NCBI GenBank assembly: GCA_007922305.1
Contig: ML677364.1
Span: 20,319,326 to 20,383,325 of the forward strand
DNA from: Dermatemys mawii
Lineage: Eukaryota; Chordata; Testudines; Dermatemydidae
DNA length: 64,000 nucleotides
Reading direction: 5' to 3'
Part shown: in pieces, positions 1-11,639 of the stretch
Layout: the number at the start of each line of letters is the position of its first letter
Numbering within the stretch: position 1 is the first letter of the stretch
Notes under the pieces: model-generated
The model's database searches: none
Told to the model about the DNA's origin: nothing
What the model saw: the letters and a program-made list of their open reading frames with translations, nothing else
Translations under genes and position numbers: made by a program

Positions 1-113
1 CAAAGCCCCGGCTGGGATTACTTAGTTGGAGATTGGTCCTGCTTTGAGCAGGGGGTTGGACTAGGTGACCTCCTGAGGTCCCTTCCAACCCTGATATTCT
101 ATGATTCTATCTA
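1..113 (+). repeat. CR1 LINE 3' end fragment
   Basis: The sequence carries the typical amniote CR1 tail: the conserved core with ttggactaggtgacctcctg and ggtcccttccaaccctgata, ending in short ATTCTATG-type repeats. The element enters from the left edge, so its 5' extent is unknown. Similar tails occur in inverse orientation at 33036 and 35026. Confidence 0.9.
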
Positions 114-863
114 ATGAGTTACTCCAATATTAGTAGTTACTATTTACCCACTGCAAGGCTGTGGGTCTTTAGAACTGTGGCAGCAGACAGGTACAATGTG
201 CATGAAAAGAGACTATAAGGGGAATATAAAGATACCTTACACAAAAAATTTCTTTCCTAAGTCTTCGGCCAGTATACAAGGAAGACAAGGTGAAAAGAAA
301 ATAAGCAACCAAAAGAGACTCCAACATAACTAAAGGGAGGACAGTGACAACCTAGTAAAACTAAATTACTCCATTAAAAAACAAAAACAAAAAGAACCCT
401 TAGCTAGCCTAAAGGTTAATAAATAAAAGAGGTCATTTTCACTCCTCTGTGTGACTGTAGTAAATCATAAATTTAAGTACAGATTCAGATGAAAAAACAA
501 CATTAAGGTTGAGTAAGATAAAGGGCTTCAAAAAAATTCACCTTCAGCTGACTGCAACAGACTCAATTTGGCAGTTTTTTTTAACTGCTTGCAGGGCACT
601 GGCTGTGGTGTTATACTTCTGGAGGTTTTGTAGCAAAATAGATTTTGTAGCAAAGTATTATAAATAAAATACAAAGTCAACTACGAAGAACAAAGTTGAC
701 TGACGCACACTTTGCAGTTCAGTTTAAAATATCTGTTTTATTTGATACCTTGTATGAAATTACTTTTTCGTTATGTTTAATTTATTTCCTCAATTCTATC
801 CTCAAGCATACTTGCTCAGCAAGCATCTTTAGCTTTGAGACCAAAAGACAAGTGATTACTAAC
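114..863. other. MGAT4A intron sequence, no gene seen
   Basis: AT-rich intron downstream (in transcript order) of the exon at 864-1057. No repeat family was recognised. Open frames here are short and match nothing known. Confidence 0.6.
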
Positions 864-1057
864 CTTTCTACGTTGACTGGTTTGTCAAATTTAAATAGGA
901 TATAATCCCCAGCAATTGGTGTAACAGCCCAAAAAAAATCCTCTCCCATATAGGTTTTTTCCAGTGTATGTCCTTGGTAGACTTTTAAAGACGTAGAAAC
1001 TTCTGCGGGTGGATTCACATGAATTTTATGTAATAATGGTTTCAAGAAGTCTTTATC
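864..1057 (-). CDS. MGAT4A: MGAT4A exon, start of C-terminal lectin-like domain (about residues 377-441)
   Basis: A 194-bp exon with acceptor caattag, starting [20 protein letters not shown] and ending KFDKPVNVE plus AG at donor GTTAGT. It carries the join between the catalytic domain and the C-terminal beta-sandwich, known in GnT-IVa to bind GlcNAc-type glycans. [20 protein letters not shown] is a strong match to vertebrate MGAT4A. This is the last coding exon in the window; the remaining ~94 residues are off the left edge. Confidence 0.96.
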
Positions 1058-1478
1058 CTAATTGAAAGAAAGAAACATGCTATTAAGCTGGTTAGGCAGT
1101 CTCTTTTCCTTACTGGCTAATTTTGCTGGTACTTAAAAGCAAATAAAGACAAAGGGCAACTAATGTATTATCCATTTTTTCCATTGTACATCTCAGACCC
1201 TGTATTGATGAAGTAAAAGGTTCCAGTATTACAGATAAAAAGTTAGAAATTCAAAATGAAAGATTACATGCAGGAATTGTATAAAAATATACGAGTTGAG
1301 CTAGCTGTTCTTCTATTCTATGGTAGCCAGCTTTAATCAGGCTTAATTTCAATTGGAGTATAATATATTATACTCAAAAATGATAAACGATAGCAAAAAG
1401 TTATTTTTCTCATCTGATAAAAAAATCAGATATCAATCCTGTCTGATCTGGAAGGAAAGGGAAGTTTTAGCTACTAAC

Positions 1479-1586
1479 CGTGAGTTTCTGGATCTTTCCT
1501 GCTAGGGAGGAGTGCAGGCCAACATGTTGGAAAAGGGAAGGTCTGAAGCGTATTCGTAGATTAGATTTCTGTCTGTCACAATGTTT
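1479..1586 (-). CDS. MGAT4A: MGAT4A exon, end of catalytic domain (about residues 341-376)
   Basis: Exactly 36 codons in phase 0 at both ends: acceptor ttttaag, [20 protein letters not shown], then [16 protein letters not shown], donor [24 protein letters not shown] is a conserved signature near the end of the GT54 catalytic domain, close to the acceptor-binding side. As a symmetric phase-0 exon it could be skipped without a frameshift, though nothing in the sequence suggests this happens. Confidence 0.95.
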
Positions 1587-2121
1587 CTTAAAATAAAATC
1601 AAGAAAACCTCACATTAGCAAAGATAATAAAGAAAGATCAGTGAATTTTTATTGAAATTGTTTCATGAACCAAAACAAATTACAAGAAACTGGAACTATA
1701 ACCTTCAATCCTGATTCTATCTTCTTTCATTGCCTAAGAGCACCACTGGGCTATTCATTCTGGTGAAAATGTACTCCTCTCCTCCTCCTGCAAAAAGCTT
1801 GAGTAAATGGGCTCTCTACAAAAGAGCTACATGAGAAATTATCTACCAGTCAGTAGCTGGGTGCAAGACAGCCTGTAACTCCACTAAACTGCTTCTCCAG
1901 TCAAGCAGGTAATTTCTGTACAGCCTCCATATGATGATACAAAACCAATAAGTCTGTCCAGTCTCAGACATAATGTTCTCCTCTTGCCAGTTTTCACCCT
2001 CTTACAATACTAATGGGAATCTCCTGTTATCCACCCTATCCAGTGGTACTGAACCTGGCATAAAGCTGCTGAGTAAATTCTGTTCACTCACTGTTGCAAG
2101 TGAGGCTTGTTAACTCTACAG
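1587..2121. other. MGAT4A intron sequence, no feature seen
   Basis: Unremarkable intronic sequence up to the 8-bp target duplication CTCTACAG (2114-2121) flanking the hAT copy. Confidence 0.6.
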
Positions 2122-2888
2122 CAGAAGTAGGCAAACTACAGCCACTACATCTGGCCTGTGGGACCCTCCTGCCCAGCCCCTGAGCTCCTGGCCCAGGAGG
2201 CTAGCTGCCGTCCCCTCCGCTGTTGCTCCACCTTGCCTGTAGCTTCAGCTCACTGCGCTGCCGGTGCAATGCTCTGAGAGACGAGCTCTTGCCAGGCAAT
2301 GCAGCTGCAGAGCTGTGACTTGACCTAGTGCTCTGTGCTGCACGGTGGCGTGGCTGGCTCCAGCCACGTGGCATGGCTGCCTGTCATGGTGCTCTGGGTG
2401 GCATGGCTGTAGCGCAGCCAGCGACTGGTGCTCCAGGCAGCGCGGTAAGGGGGCAGGGAGTAGGTAGGTTGGATAGAGGGCAGGGGAGTTTGGGGTGATG
2501 GTCGGGGACAGGGGTGTGGATAGGGGTCAGGACAGTCAGAGAACAGGGGGCGTTAAATGGGGGCAGGGGTGGGGAGGGAGTCAGGAAGGAGTGGGTGGCA
2601 GGGAGCAGTCAAGGGCAGGGGTTCCGGGGCGGGTCAGGGAGAAAGGGTGGTTGGATGGGGTGGCAGGGGGGCAGTCAGGGGCGGGGTCCGGGGGTGGCCA
2701 GGGGACTGGTAGAGATGGATGGGGTAGGCAGGCTGTCAGGGGACAGGGGGTGTTGGACGGGGCAGGAGTCCCAGTGGGTCGTCAGGGGTAAGAAGCAGGC
2801 GGGCTGGGGGCCTGGTTGTTTGGAGAGGCATAGCCTCCCCTAACCAGCCCTCCCTACAATTTTGGGCCAAAAAGTTTGCCCACCCCTG
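2122..2888. mobile_element. Non-autonomous hAT-like element, copy 1 (TIR CAGgGGTGGGCAAAC family)
   Basis: The ends are inverted: left CAGAAGTAGGCAAAC and right GTTTGCCCACCCCTG. The flanks carry a perfect 8-bp direct repeat CTCTACAG at 2114-2121 and 2889-2896, the duplication size made by hAT transposases. The 767-bp interior is GC-rich with simple G/A-rich repeats (about 2440-2800) and encodes no transposase. Long open frames across it are by-products of skewed composition. Two more copies follow at 3450 and 15131. Confidence 0.85.
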
Positions 2889-3449
2889 CTCTACAGGGAT
2901 ATAAGGAAAGTGGAATTAATGGCACCTGCAGGAAAACAAACATCAAACTTGGGCCTCCAAACTCAGATTGAGATTTATGTTATTTAATTCTTGTTTCTAG
3001 TACCAATAAATCCAATTCTCAAGTATGGGATAAATCTGGACTATGCTTCTGACTACAAGTATTCTGTTCAGAGCAATCTGCTCACATGCCCCATATTCGC
3101 CATCTATAGTGGTCCATGTGCCAACTGTGCCATGCACATAGACCCTTTTACATACACTCTCAACAGCTGCCCTTGCCCATGCAGCAGAACTGAAGTGGTT
3201 CAGCTACACTTGGCCCCTTCACTGATTAGGGGTAAAATTCACCAGAGTTTTTGCACACACAAACCTCAGCCAAAAAAAGCAGTGTGTAAAGTTAACCTGG
3301 AAACACCCTGCAGGCAAACACACATGCAGAATAGCACCCTGGAGATTACTGTAATAAGTGTCCTCTCGAGGATCCACTGCACTAGCAAAATACCAGTGAT
3401 AATTACAACATGCCTCTCTTAAGTGACTAACATAATGAAGAATCCATAA
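2889..3449. other. MGAT4A intron spacer between two hAT copies
   Basis: It holds a 143-codon open frame (2991-3422, plus strand) with no recognisable domain and ordinary intron composition, so it is not called as a gene. It ends in the ATCCATAA duplication of the next element. Confidence 0.5.
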
Positions 3450-4060
3450 TGGGGTGGGCAAACTATGGCCCGTGGGCTCCCAGCTAGGGAGGATAGCTCC
3501 TCCCCCTTCCCCTGCTGTCCTCCCTCCCCCGCCACCTCAGCACACTGCCCAAGCAGAGTTCGGGGGGGGGGGGGGGCGGGGGCGGGGCTGCATGCTCTGG
3601 CAGATCAGCATGGCATTGTGTCTGGCTCTGGGCCAGACACGCTGCTCTAAGCAGCGTGGTAAGGAGGCTGGGGGGGGGGTGTGTGTAAATCTCCCCAGAA
3701 GGTCTTGGGGGGCAGTCAGGGGACAGGGACCGGAGGGGTTGGATAGGTGTGGGAGTTCCAGGGTGTCTGTCAGACGGCAGGGGATATGGATGGGGTCGAG
3801 CAGACAGGGAGCAGAGGGGTTGGATAGGAGGTAGGATTCCAGGGGAGTGGAGTGATTAGGGGCGGAAGGTCTCTGGAGGGGGCGGTCAGGGGACACGGAG
3901 CAGGGGGGTTGGCTGGGTTGGGATTTCTGAGGGGGGCAGTGAAGGGGCGGATAGGGGGCGGGCCAGACTGTTGAGGAAGGCACAGCCTTCCCTACCTGGC
4001 CCTCCGTACAGTTTTGCAACCCCGATGTGGCCTTCGGGCCAAAAAGTTTGCCCAACCCTG
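3450..4060. mobile_element. Non-autonomous hAT-like element, copy 2
   Basis: Left end tGGGGTGGGCAAAC and right end GTTTGCCCAACCCTG are inverted. The flanks are a perfect 8-bp duplication ATCCATAA (3442-3449 and 4061-4068). The 611-bp G-rich interior includes a long G run (about 3560-3576). It belongs to the same family as 2122-2888 and 15131-15682 and has no coding capacity. Confidence 0.85.
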
Positions 4061-4068
4061 ATCCATAA

Positions 4069-4946
4069 CCTCAAAGAGCAAAATTTTGATTGGTTAAAGG
4101 ACTGCTTAATGTTACTATGGTAGATAAAGGACTCTCCAGTATTTTAAAGACCTGCAGCAATTCTATAATATATGTCAATACTCTACCAATTTTAGCAGAT
4201 AATGTTAAATATTTTTTCAGGGGACTCCTAAAGTTTCCCCCACACAACCTTTAAGACCCCATACTGTAGCCATCATTCTTTTGGTTAATGAGACCTGGAT
4301 GAGATTTTTAATGGAACTAGTCAATTGTGCTTCATCAACAGACAGAGAGCTTTCTGTGTGGCTACATGAGGTATTCCCTATAGGACTATAAGAACTACCT
4401 CCACATGGATTTGATAGTCTGAAGACAAAGAAACACTGGGTGAAATCCTGGGCTACTGAAGTCAATTTAAAAACCTTTCACTGACTTCAAAAAGACCAGG
4501 AATTTACTCCAAGACTGTATAATCAATGAAGGACTCCTTCACTGAAGTATTTAGCACTACCACTGAGTTACTGCAATGAACCTTTATAATTATTTTCTAA
4601 AATTAAATTGGACTCAAATAATTTTGCTGCAGAATGTTAAATATAGCTAGCACAACAGTTATCTTAGGACTTCCAGGCACAAGAAATTTTGACCTCTGTT
4701 TTCCCCCCAAAAATGCATTTTAAATCTGAAACATTATGAAATGTAAGAAAGTCATATCCTTTGAGCTCTGAGGTCTCCAAAACTTTCTCACGGATTCAGA
4801 TCTAACCATAGACTGAGATTTGTATTGGGAAATGAAGGAACCATGAAAAGAATCAGCAAATCACATACTACTACTTAGATTCACAGAAAATAAAGCTTTT
4901 TGTCAGAGAGAGACATTGAAAGCCACATAACAAAAATTGAACTTAC
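4069..4946. other. MGAT4A intron sequence, no feature seen
   Basis: AT-rich intron between the exons at 1479 and 4947. No repeat or structured element was recognised. Confidence 0.6.
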
Positions 4947-5077
4947 TGCATCTTTTTCAGGGTTGCAGACTTTCACCCAGAGTATATGATCTAAGAGCCA
5001 ATCAATAGGTTTCTCCTTATAAAACATAAATATGAACTCTACAATAAGAGTGATATCTGGAGATTGAAACATTTTAC
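4947..5077 (-). CDS. MGAT4A: MGAT4A exon, catalytic domain (about residues 297-340)
   Basis: A 131-bp exon with acceptor ttttacag, starting GT (completing Gly) and then [20 protein letters not shown], continuing to [20 protein letters not shown] and A at donor GCA|GTAAGT. The motif [13 protein letters not shown] is near-identical across vertebrate GnT-IVa. Its intron on the 5' side of the transcript (5078-16497) holds the 6.2-kb DIRS element and three hAT-type elements. Confidence 0.96.
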
Positions 5078-5685
5078 CTGTAAAGATATTATTTTAAATT
5101 AATAATATTCTAAAACAACTCTTTCGAGATCACAAGCCTAGAGACCATACTGTTTGTACGAAGGCAAGTTGTATTACCATCTCACAACTGAAATCCCAGC
5201 TGATGTCATAAAGAGACATATCAACAAGTTGAGCAAAACTGTATAAACAGGAAAACTTCACAGAACAGCTCTTTACAATATTACAACTCCCAACATCTTT
5301 AAAATACTCAAGTTGCATAATAAAACACAACACAATATAAATACAGAATTTTTCATCAATTCCAAGAACAGAGAACTTTTGAATACCAAAATCAAATGTA
5401 AAATAGGACCAGATTTCTGTAAACCATTAGGAGCACAATGTTGAAGATTATTTCTCCATATTAAAAATATTAATTTTGTGTTTATATAGAGAAGAGGGCA
5501 AATGAAAGTGTGGGATTCAAAAAAGGTATACAGTGGAAAATTTACTATTACCTATTATGACCTTCTATTAGTTCATTAGATTCTCAGTATATTTTAAGTC
5601 TACTGTAAATTACCCTATTCTGACTGCACAGTATTTTGTTGGTCAGTATTAATGTAAGAGAGACCATTCAAGAGGAAAAAAAACA
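5078..5685. other. MGAT4A intron sequence, no feature seen
   Basis: AT-rich intron between the exon at 4947-5077 and the left edge of the DIRS element. Nothing recognised. Confidence 0.6.
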
Positions 5686-5895
5686 GGTTACTTACCTGTA
5701 ACGGTTGTTCTTCGAGATGTGCTGCTCATATCCATTCCAGTTAGGTGTGCACATGCCACGTGTATGGCTGCCAGAAGATTTTTCCCTTAGCAACAGGCTG
5801 GGTCAGCTAGGGAGCCCGCTGGAGTGGCGCCGTTATGGTGCCGTATATATACCCCTGCCGACCCGGCCTCCCCCTCAGTTCCTTCTTGCCAGCTG
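5686..5895. repeat. DIRS left inverted terminal repeat
   Basis: It starts ggttacttacctgtaac and runs through the GC-rich segment ending ccttcttgcc. It is an imperfect reverse complement of 11665-11849. In transcript terms this is the 3' terminus of the minus-strand element. Confidence 0.85.
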
Positions 5896-5925
5896 ATCCG
5901 ACAGTGGGGAAGGAGGAGGGGTCTG

Positions 5926-6022
5926 GAATGGATATGAGCAACACATCTCGAAGAACAACAGTTACAGGTAAGTAACCCATTGTTCTTCTTCGAGTGCTTG
6001 CTCATATGCATTCCAGTTAGGT
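5926..6022. repeat. DIRS internal complementary region
   Basis: The first half (5926-5974, ggaatggatatgagcaac.. to ..ggtaagtaac) is the reverse complement of the outermost left terminus (5686-5737). The second half (cattgttcttcttcgagtgc.. to ..cattccagttaggtg) is the reverse complement of the outermost right terminus. The two halves abut, so this region reproduces the joined ends of the element. DIRS-1 is known to use such a region as template to complete its ends during replication. Confidence 0.85.
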
Positions 6023-6294
6023 GACTGCTAGCCCTACTTAGGAGGAGGGGTCGGATCGACCAACCGCTGAGTGGAGGACCGCCGAGCCGAACGCTGCATC
6101 GTCCCTTGACTGCTGGACAATAGTGTAGTGTGCGGCGAAGGCATGGATGGAGGACCAGGTGGCTGCCCTGCAGATGTCCTGGATCGGAACCCATTCCTGG
6201 AAGGCCGCTGAGGAGGCTTGCGCCCGCGTGGATTGCACAGTTATCTGCTCCGTGGATTTCCCTGCTAGCTCATAGCAGGTACGGATACAAGCAG

Positions 6295-7500
6295 TTATCC
6301 AGGAGGAGAGGCTGAGATCGGCTGCCCCTTCATCCGATCTGCTACGGCCATGAAGAGCTGTGTTGACTTCCTAAAGGGCTTTGTCCACTCTAAATAAAAT
6401 GCAAGAGCTCTGCGAACATCGAGCATGTGCAATTGTTGTTCTCTACGGGAGGTGTGGGGCTTAGGATAAAAGACCGTGAGAAAAATGTCCTGGTTCATGT
6501 GGAAAGGGGACACCACCTTAGGGAGGAAAGTGGGATGGGGGCGTAGCTGCATCTTTTCCTTGTGGAAAACCATATAGGGGGGTTCCGATGTGAGAGCTCG
6601 GATTTCCGAGACTCTACGGGCCGAGGTGATAGCTACAAAGAAGGCCACTTTCCAAGAGAGGTATAACAAGGAGCAAGTGGCGAGGGGCTTGAACGGGGGC
6701 AACATGAGCCGGGAGAGGACCAGGTTGAGGTCCCATGAGGGGACTGGGTGTTTAACCTGCGGGTACAATCAGTCCAGTCCTTTGAGGAACCTATAGACCA
6801 TGGGGTTAGAAAAGACCAAATGGTCAGTGGTTCCCGGGTGGGAAGCTGAGATGGCTGCTAAATGGAGCCGGATGGAGGAAATGGAGAGGCCCTGCTACTT
6901 GAGGGAGAGAAGATAGTCCAAGCTGGCAGGCATACTGGCCCCTTCCGGGGCAGTGCTGCTCTGCTTGCACCACCAAGAGAAACGAGCCCACTTTGCACAG
7001 TAGGTGGCTCGGGTAGACGGCTTTCTGCTACCCAAGAGCACATTTTGCACCTCTGCTGAGCACAGGAGCTCCGAACCCCTTAGCCACGCAGGAGCCATGC
7101 CGATAGGTGCAGGGACAGCAGATCCGGTTGGAGCAGGCAGCCGTGGTCCTGAGATATGAGGTCCGTCCAAAGCGGCAGGGGGACGGGCGGTACCACCGAC
7201 AGCTGGAGAAAGGACGCGTACCAGCACTGCCTGGGCCAAGCTGGTGCTATGAGGATGATGTGTGACTTGTCTCGCTTCGCTTTGATGAGCAGCTTGTGCA
7301 GCAGCGGGAACGGGGGAAAGACATAGAGGAGTTGCCCTGTCCATGGGAGGAGAAAGGCGTCTGTCAGGAAGTCCGGGGAGCTGCCCTGGAAGGAGCAAAA
7401 CTGGAGGCACTTCCTGTTCTGGCGAGTGGCGAAGAGGTCGATCTGGGGAAACCCCCACCTTAGGAAGATCGACCGGATGACATCTGGGTGAACGGACCAC
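6295..7500 (-). pseudogene. DIRS tyrosine recombinase (broken)
   Basis: The minus-strand frame overlaps the end of the RT-RNase H frame in another register, as is usual in DIRS. The N-terminal part encodes VLLGSRKPSTRATYCAKWAR, a typical core-binding (SAM-like) start of DIRS recombinases. After in-frame stops (near 6895 and 6769) the catalytic part follows, with AITSARRVSEIRAL carrying the first conserved Arg of the R..H-R..Y set, then the HMLDVRRALAFYLEWT region. The element's recombinase is expected to join the circular cDNA to the chromosome. At least two stops interrupt it; the C-terminal Tyr was not located with certainty. Confidence 0.85.
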
Positions 7501-8998
7501 TCATGGGAGAGGAACGACCTGCTGAGGTGGTCCGCCAGCGTGTTGTGAATGCCCGGGGGGAACGAGACCACAGGGTGAATTGAGTGGGCTATACAGAATT
7601 TCCATAGTAGAATCGCTTCCTCGCAGATGGGGGTTGAGCGGGCTCCCCCTTGCTTGTTGATGTAAAAGAGAGCGGTAGTGCTGTCCGTTAGCACTGCGAC
7701 ACATTGGCCCGATAGCGTTTCTTTGAAGGCCTGACATGCGAGGCGGACTGCCTGCAGTTCCCGGACATTGATATGCAAAAGAAGGTCGGCCGCTGACCAC
7801 TGACCTTGGGTCCTCAGGTGCCCGAGATGGGCTCCCCATCCCAGATCTGACACATCCGTAACCAAGGACATTGTTGGCTGGGGTGGGAGAAAGGGGATGC
7901 CTTCGCAAACAAGCGCTTGATCTGTCCACCAGGCGAAGGCGCTGAGGGTCGAGCTTGAGCTGGTGAGGAGGGTGGTTAGGTTGTCCACGTTTGGTCTGTA
8001 AACCGATGCTAACCATGACTGGAGCGGGCACAAACGTAACCTTGCGTGCTTGGTGACATACGTGCAAGCCGCTATGTGGCCCAGCAAGCTGAGGAACGAA
8101 CGGGCCATGGAAGTCGGGAAGGCACTTAGGCTGTGAACCACTGACTGGATAGACTGGAAGCGAGATAGCGGGAGGGACGCCCTTGCCACTGTGGAGTCTA
8201 TCAGGGCTCCTATGAATTCCAGCCTCTGGGTAGGCTGCAGGGTCGACTTCTCCTTGTTGAGGAAAATTCCAAGGTGAGCGAACGTGTGGAGAGTCAGCTG
8301 GACGTGGGAGAGTACTTGCTCCCGCGAGTGCCCTTCACTAACCAGTCATCGAGGTAAGGATAGACGTGTACCTGGCGGCGCCTGAGGAAAGCCACAACCA
8401 CGGCCATGCATTTGGTGAATACCCTGGGAGCCGTGGAGAGGCCTAAAGGGTAGGACCGCAAACTGGTAATGCTCGTCGGCTACCACGAAGTGGAGAAAGC
8501 GTCTGTGTGATGGCCTTATGGCTATATGGAAGTAAGCGTCCATATCGAGGGCAGCGTACCAGTCCCCTGGATCCAATGAGGGAACGATAGTACCCAAGGA
8601 GACCATGCGGAACTTGGACTTGACCAGGTGTTTGTTGAGTCCACGCAGGTCCAGGATGAGCCGGAGACCCCCTTTCGCCTTGGGTATGAGGAAATAGTGG
8701 GAAAAGAACCCCCTTCTCCTGAACTGCTCTGGGACAGGCTTGACGGCCCCCAGAGACAGGAGTGATTGAATCTCCTGAACGAGGAGTTGCTCATGAGAGG
8801 GGTCCCTGAAGATGGATGGGGAGGGTGGGTGGGAGTGGGGGGAGGAAAACTGCAGCGAGTATCCCACTACCACCATGTGCAGGACCCACCGGTCTGAGGT
8901 GATGGCAGACCAGGCACGGAGGAAGTGGGATAACCGGTCCTTGAAGTGAGGATCCAGCAGGGAGGCTGGTACTCTGTCCCCGGGCGCACGTTCAAAAG
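7080..8998 (-). pseudogene. DIRS reverse transcriptase-RNase H (one frameshift)
   Basis: The frame opens upstream of 8876 with a segment reading LSHFLRAWSAITSDRWVL, a DIRS/RT lead-in. RT motifs follow in order: LIPKAKGGLRLILDLRGLNK, then ALDMDAYFHIAI with the first catalytic Asp, then an extra base near 8448 that shifts the frame, then YPYLDDWLVKGTR (the YxDD box, about 8345-8375). RNase H follows: SLVTDVSDLGWGAHLG, INVRELQAVRLACQAF, VAVLTDSTTALFYIN and NTLADHLSR supply the D-E-D-D acidic set. The domain order RT-RH without integrase supports DIRS. Repairing one shift would restore most of the frame, so decay is modest. Confidence 0.9.
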
Positions 8999-9067
8999 TT
9001 GGGCTTAGGTCCCTGGGGGGGCTTTTGGGTCGAAGGCGACTGGCCCGAACGACGGGTGCAGGAGCGT

Positions 9068-11497
9068 CTATGGCCGCCCCGCCCCCTGCCTTCTAAAAGC
9101 ATCCTGCAATGGGCGCGGTGGCGGATAAAAACACCTGGGCTGGGTCCTGAACGGTCTCCTCTGGGTCACCGGGGTGTGCATACCCAGAGTACACAGGATA
9201 ACCTGGGAGTCTTTGAGGGACTGTAAGCACGAGTCCGTAGTCTCGGAAAAAAGGCTGGAGCCTTCAAAGGGTAGGTCCTGGATAGTGTATTGTACCTCAG
9301 GGGGAAGATTAGAGGCCTGCAACCAGGCAATGCGCCTCATGGCCATACCAGAGGCCACTGCTCTGGCCGCCGAATCGGCTGAGTCGAGGGCTGCCTGCAG
9401 CGCAGTCTTGGCCACTTTTTTGCCCTTGGAGACAAAGGCCTCGAACTCCTGTTTGGATTCGGGGGGCATGACGCTTTGGAACTTCTGCATGGAGTTCCAT
9501 GCATTATACGTATGTCTGCTCAGGAGGGCCTGTGGGTTGGCCACCCTGAACTGGAGTCCCCCTGCTGAGTAGACCTTTCTGCCGAACAGGTCCAAGCGTT
9601 TAGCCTCTTTGGAGTTGGGGGCCGAGGCTTGTTGTCCGTTGCGCTCCTTCTGGTTGACAGGATCGACGACCAGGGAGCAAGGCTGGGGGTGGGTGAACAA
9701 ATACTCGTAATCTTTGGCCAAGACAAAGTAACGTCTTTCCACCCCCTTGGCGGTCGGCGGGACGGAGGCTGGGGTCTGCCAGAGTGTGGCCATCAACTTT
9801 CGAATGGTCTTGATGACCGGCAGAGCCACCCTGCTCGGGCCATCCGTGGACAGGATGCCCACCACAGGGTCCTCAATCTCTATGACCTCCTCCTCCGGGA
9901 GGTTCAAACCCCTGGCCACCCTCGTTAGGAGGGCCTGATGCGCCGACAGGTCTATGGGTGGAGGGTTGGAGGCGGATGTGCCAGCCACTGCCTCGTCTGG
10001 GGACGATGACGAGGAAACCGCCTGCCCACCGGCTTGCAGTGCCTCAGGCAGAGGGTGGGCCCAGGGAAGTGGGGTGGAAGCTGGAGCCCTGCTGCCGGTG
10101 GCCGAGAGGTCTGCCCCACTAGTTGGGGGGCGGCTGATGGTGGCCTCGGGCACCCTGGACTCCAACACCCCCGAGATCCTGGACAGGAGCCCCTTGGGTT
10201 TGGTGGTATGCCCAGGGGGTCCAGAAAGGCCACTGTGTGGGGTCCTGAGGCTGCTGGAGAGGCTGGTCAGAACCACTGGCCTTCCAGCGTCTGAGGGTGC
10301 TCTGGACCCCGGTCCTCCTCTGAGCAGGGCGAAGCAGTGGCCGACCTGGAGGGCCACGGAGGCGCCAAGCTTGAGTAGGGGAGGCGACCGGCAGGAGATG
10401 GAGAGCAGTGTCGGGACCGGGACCTGCAGTGGCTGCGGTGCCAGGACGACAAAGGATACCGGAAGGGCCCTGCCTGGGACTCACGGCAAGTCAAGGAACG
10501 GTCTCCAGATCTTGAACGGTGTCAGGAAGGTGACCCATACCGGGACGGTGAGCGGTACCTGGACGTTGACCTACGCTGCGAGTACGACCGGCGCCGAGAT
10601 GGAGAGCGGTGCCGGGACTCCGATCGGCATCGGGACTGCGATCTGCGTCGAGATGTTGACCAGCGCCAGGATCTCGACCGGCGCCGGAAAGCAGAGCGGT
10701 GCCATGACGGGGATCTGCACCGAGATACTGAGCGGCGCCGAGGCGTAGAACGGTGCCGCGACCCAGAGCAGCGCCAAGGCGTCGAGTGGTGCCGTGACCT
10801 GGAGCGGCGCCGAGACTCGGAGCGAGTGGAGGTAGCGAGCACCAGTAAGGACACTGAAGGATGCAGAGGGGTCGGCTTTCCCCGAGACTGGGTTCGCGGG
10901 GGCTGGGCTGCCGGCAGCTCAGTGAACGCGATGAGATCCCGTGCAGCTGCGAAGGTCTCCGGTGTTGAGGGAAGGTGCTGCTGTACCAGGGCCCCTGGGT
11001 GGCGAGTCTAGGCACACTGTACTCGACGGGACCTGCCTAGGTGCCAGAGTCAACGGGGCCGGTGCCGGTGGGAGTTGCCCGGAGCGCTCCCCCACGGGAC
11101 GCTGCTCCACAGGTGCAGAGGCGGCCATAGTGGTTGGAGGCGCCATCGGCTTCTTCCTTCTATGCACCGGTGAATGAGACCGGTGCCAGGGTGCTGGCTT
11201 CGGTGCCGCAGAAGCTTGCAGGGTCGGCGCCGATGAAGGGGCGCTCTTCTCCGAGGAGCCAGACACTGATGGTGCCAGTGCCAGGGCCGCTTCCATTAGG
11301 AGTTGCTTTAGACGAAAGTCTCTCTCCTTCTTGGTATGCGGCCGGAAGCTTCTACAGATTTTACACCTGGCAGCTTTGTGCGCTTCACCCAGGCACTTGA
11401 GGCACGATTCGTGTGGGTCGCCCACTGGCATAGGCTTCCCACACAACGAACAAGGCTTAAAGCCCGGAGCCTTGGGCATAAGTGCCCCAGCTCCCAC
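9068..11497 (-). pseudogene. DIRS gag-like protein (broken)
   Basis: Minus-strand reading from a Met at 11497 gives a Cys-rich start: CSLCGKPMPVGDPHESCLKC, then ARCKICRSF, a zinc-finger pattern typical of vertebrate DIRS ORF1. Then comes an Arg/Ser-dipeptide-rich block (about 10522-10854, SRHRSPSRRRS-like repeats on degenerate tandem DNA repeats), then a third segment (10357-9068) with a conserved-looking C-terminal region containing HTYNAWNSMQKF and AGGLQFRVANPQALLSRHTY. The three segments are in different frames, so at least two shifts separate them. The role is presumably nucleocapsid-like; this is inferred from position. Confidence 0.8.
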
Positions 11498-11639
11498 AGG
11501 AGGGAGAACCCCCCCCCCCGCCCAACTAGTACTACTATTTAACTAACTTAACTAAGAACTATAAACTATGAACTATGTACAGAACTATTTGCAAGGAACA
11601 CAGAAGCTAAAGGGAGATGGAGGTCAGTGGACTGAGCTC

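Noticed and set aside
2495..2843. Two overlapping Gly/Arg-rich open frames
   Set aside because: They lie in the G-rich interior of a hAT element; the lack of stops follows from base composition.
2991..3422. 143-codon open frame on the plus strand
   Set aside because: No domain, no splice or promoter support, and it sits in intron spacer between two transposons.
9954..10748. 264-codon open frame on the plus strand
   Set aside because: It is antisense to the DIRS gag and mirrors its Arg/Ser-rich codons.
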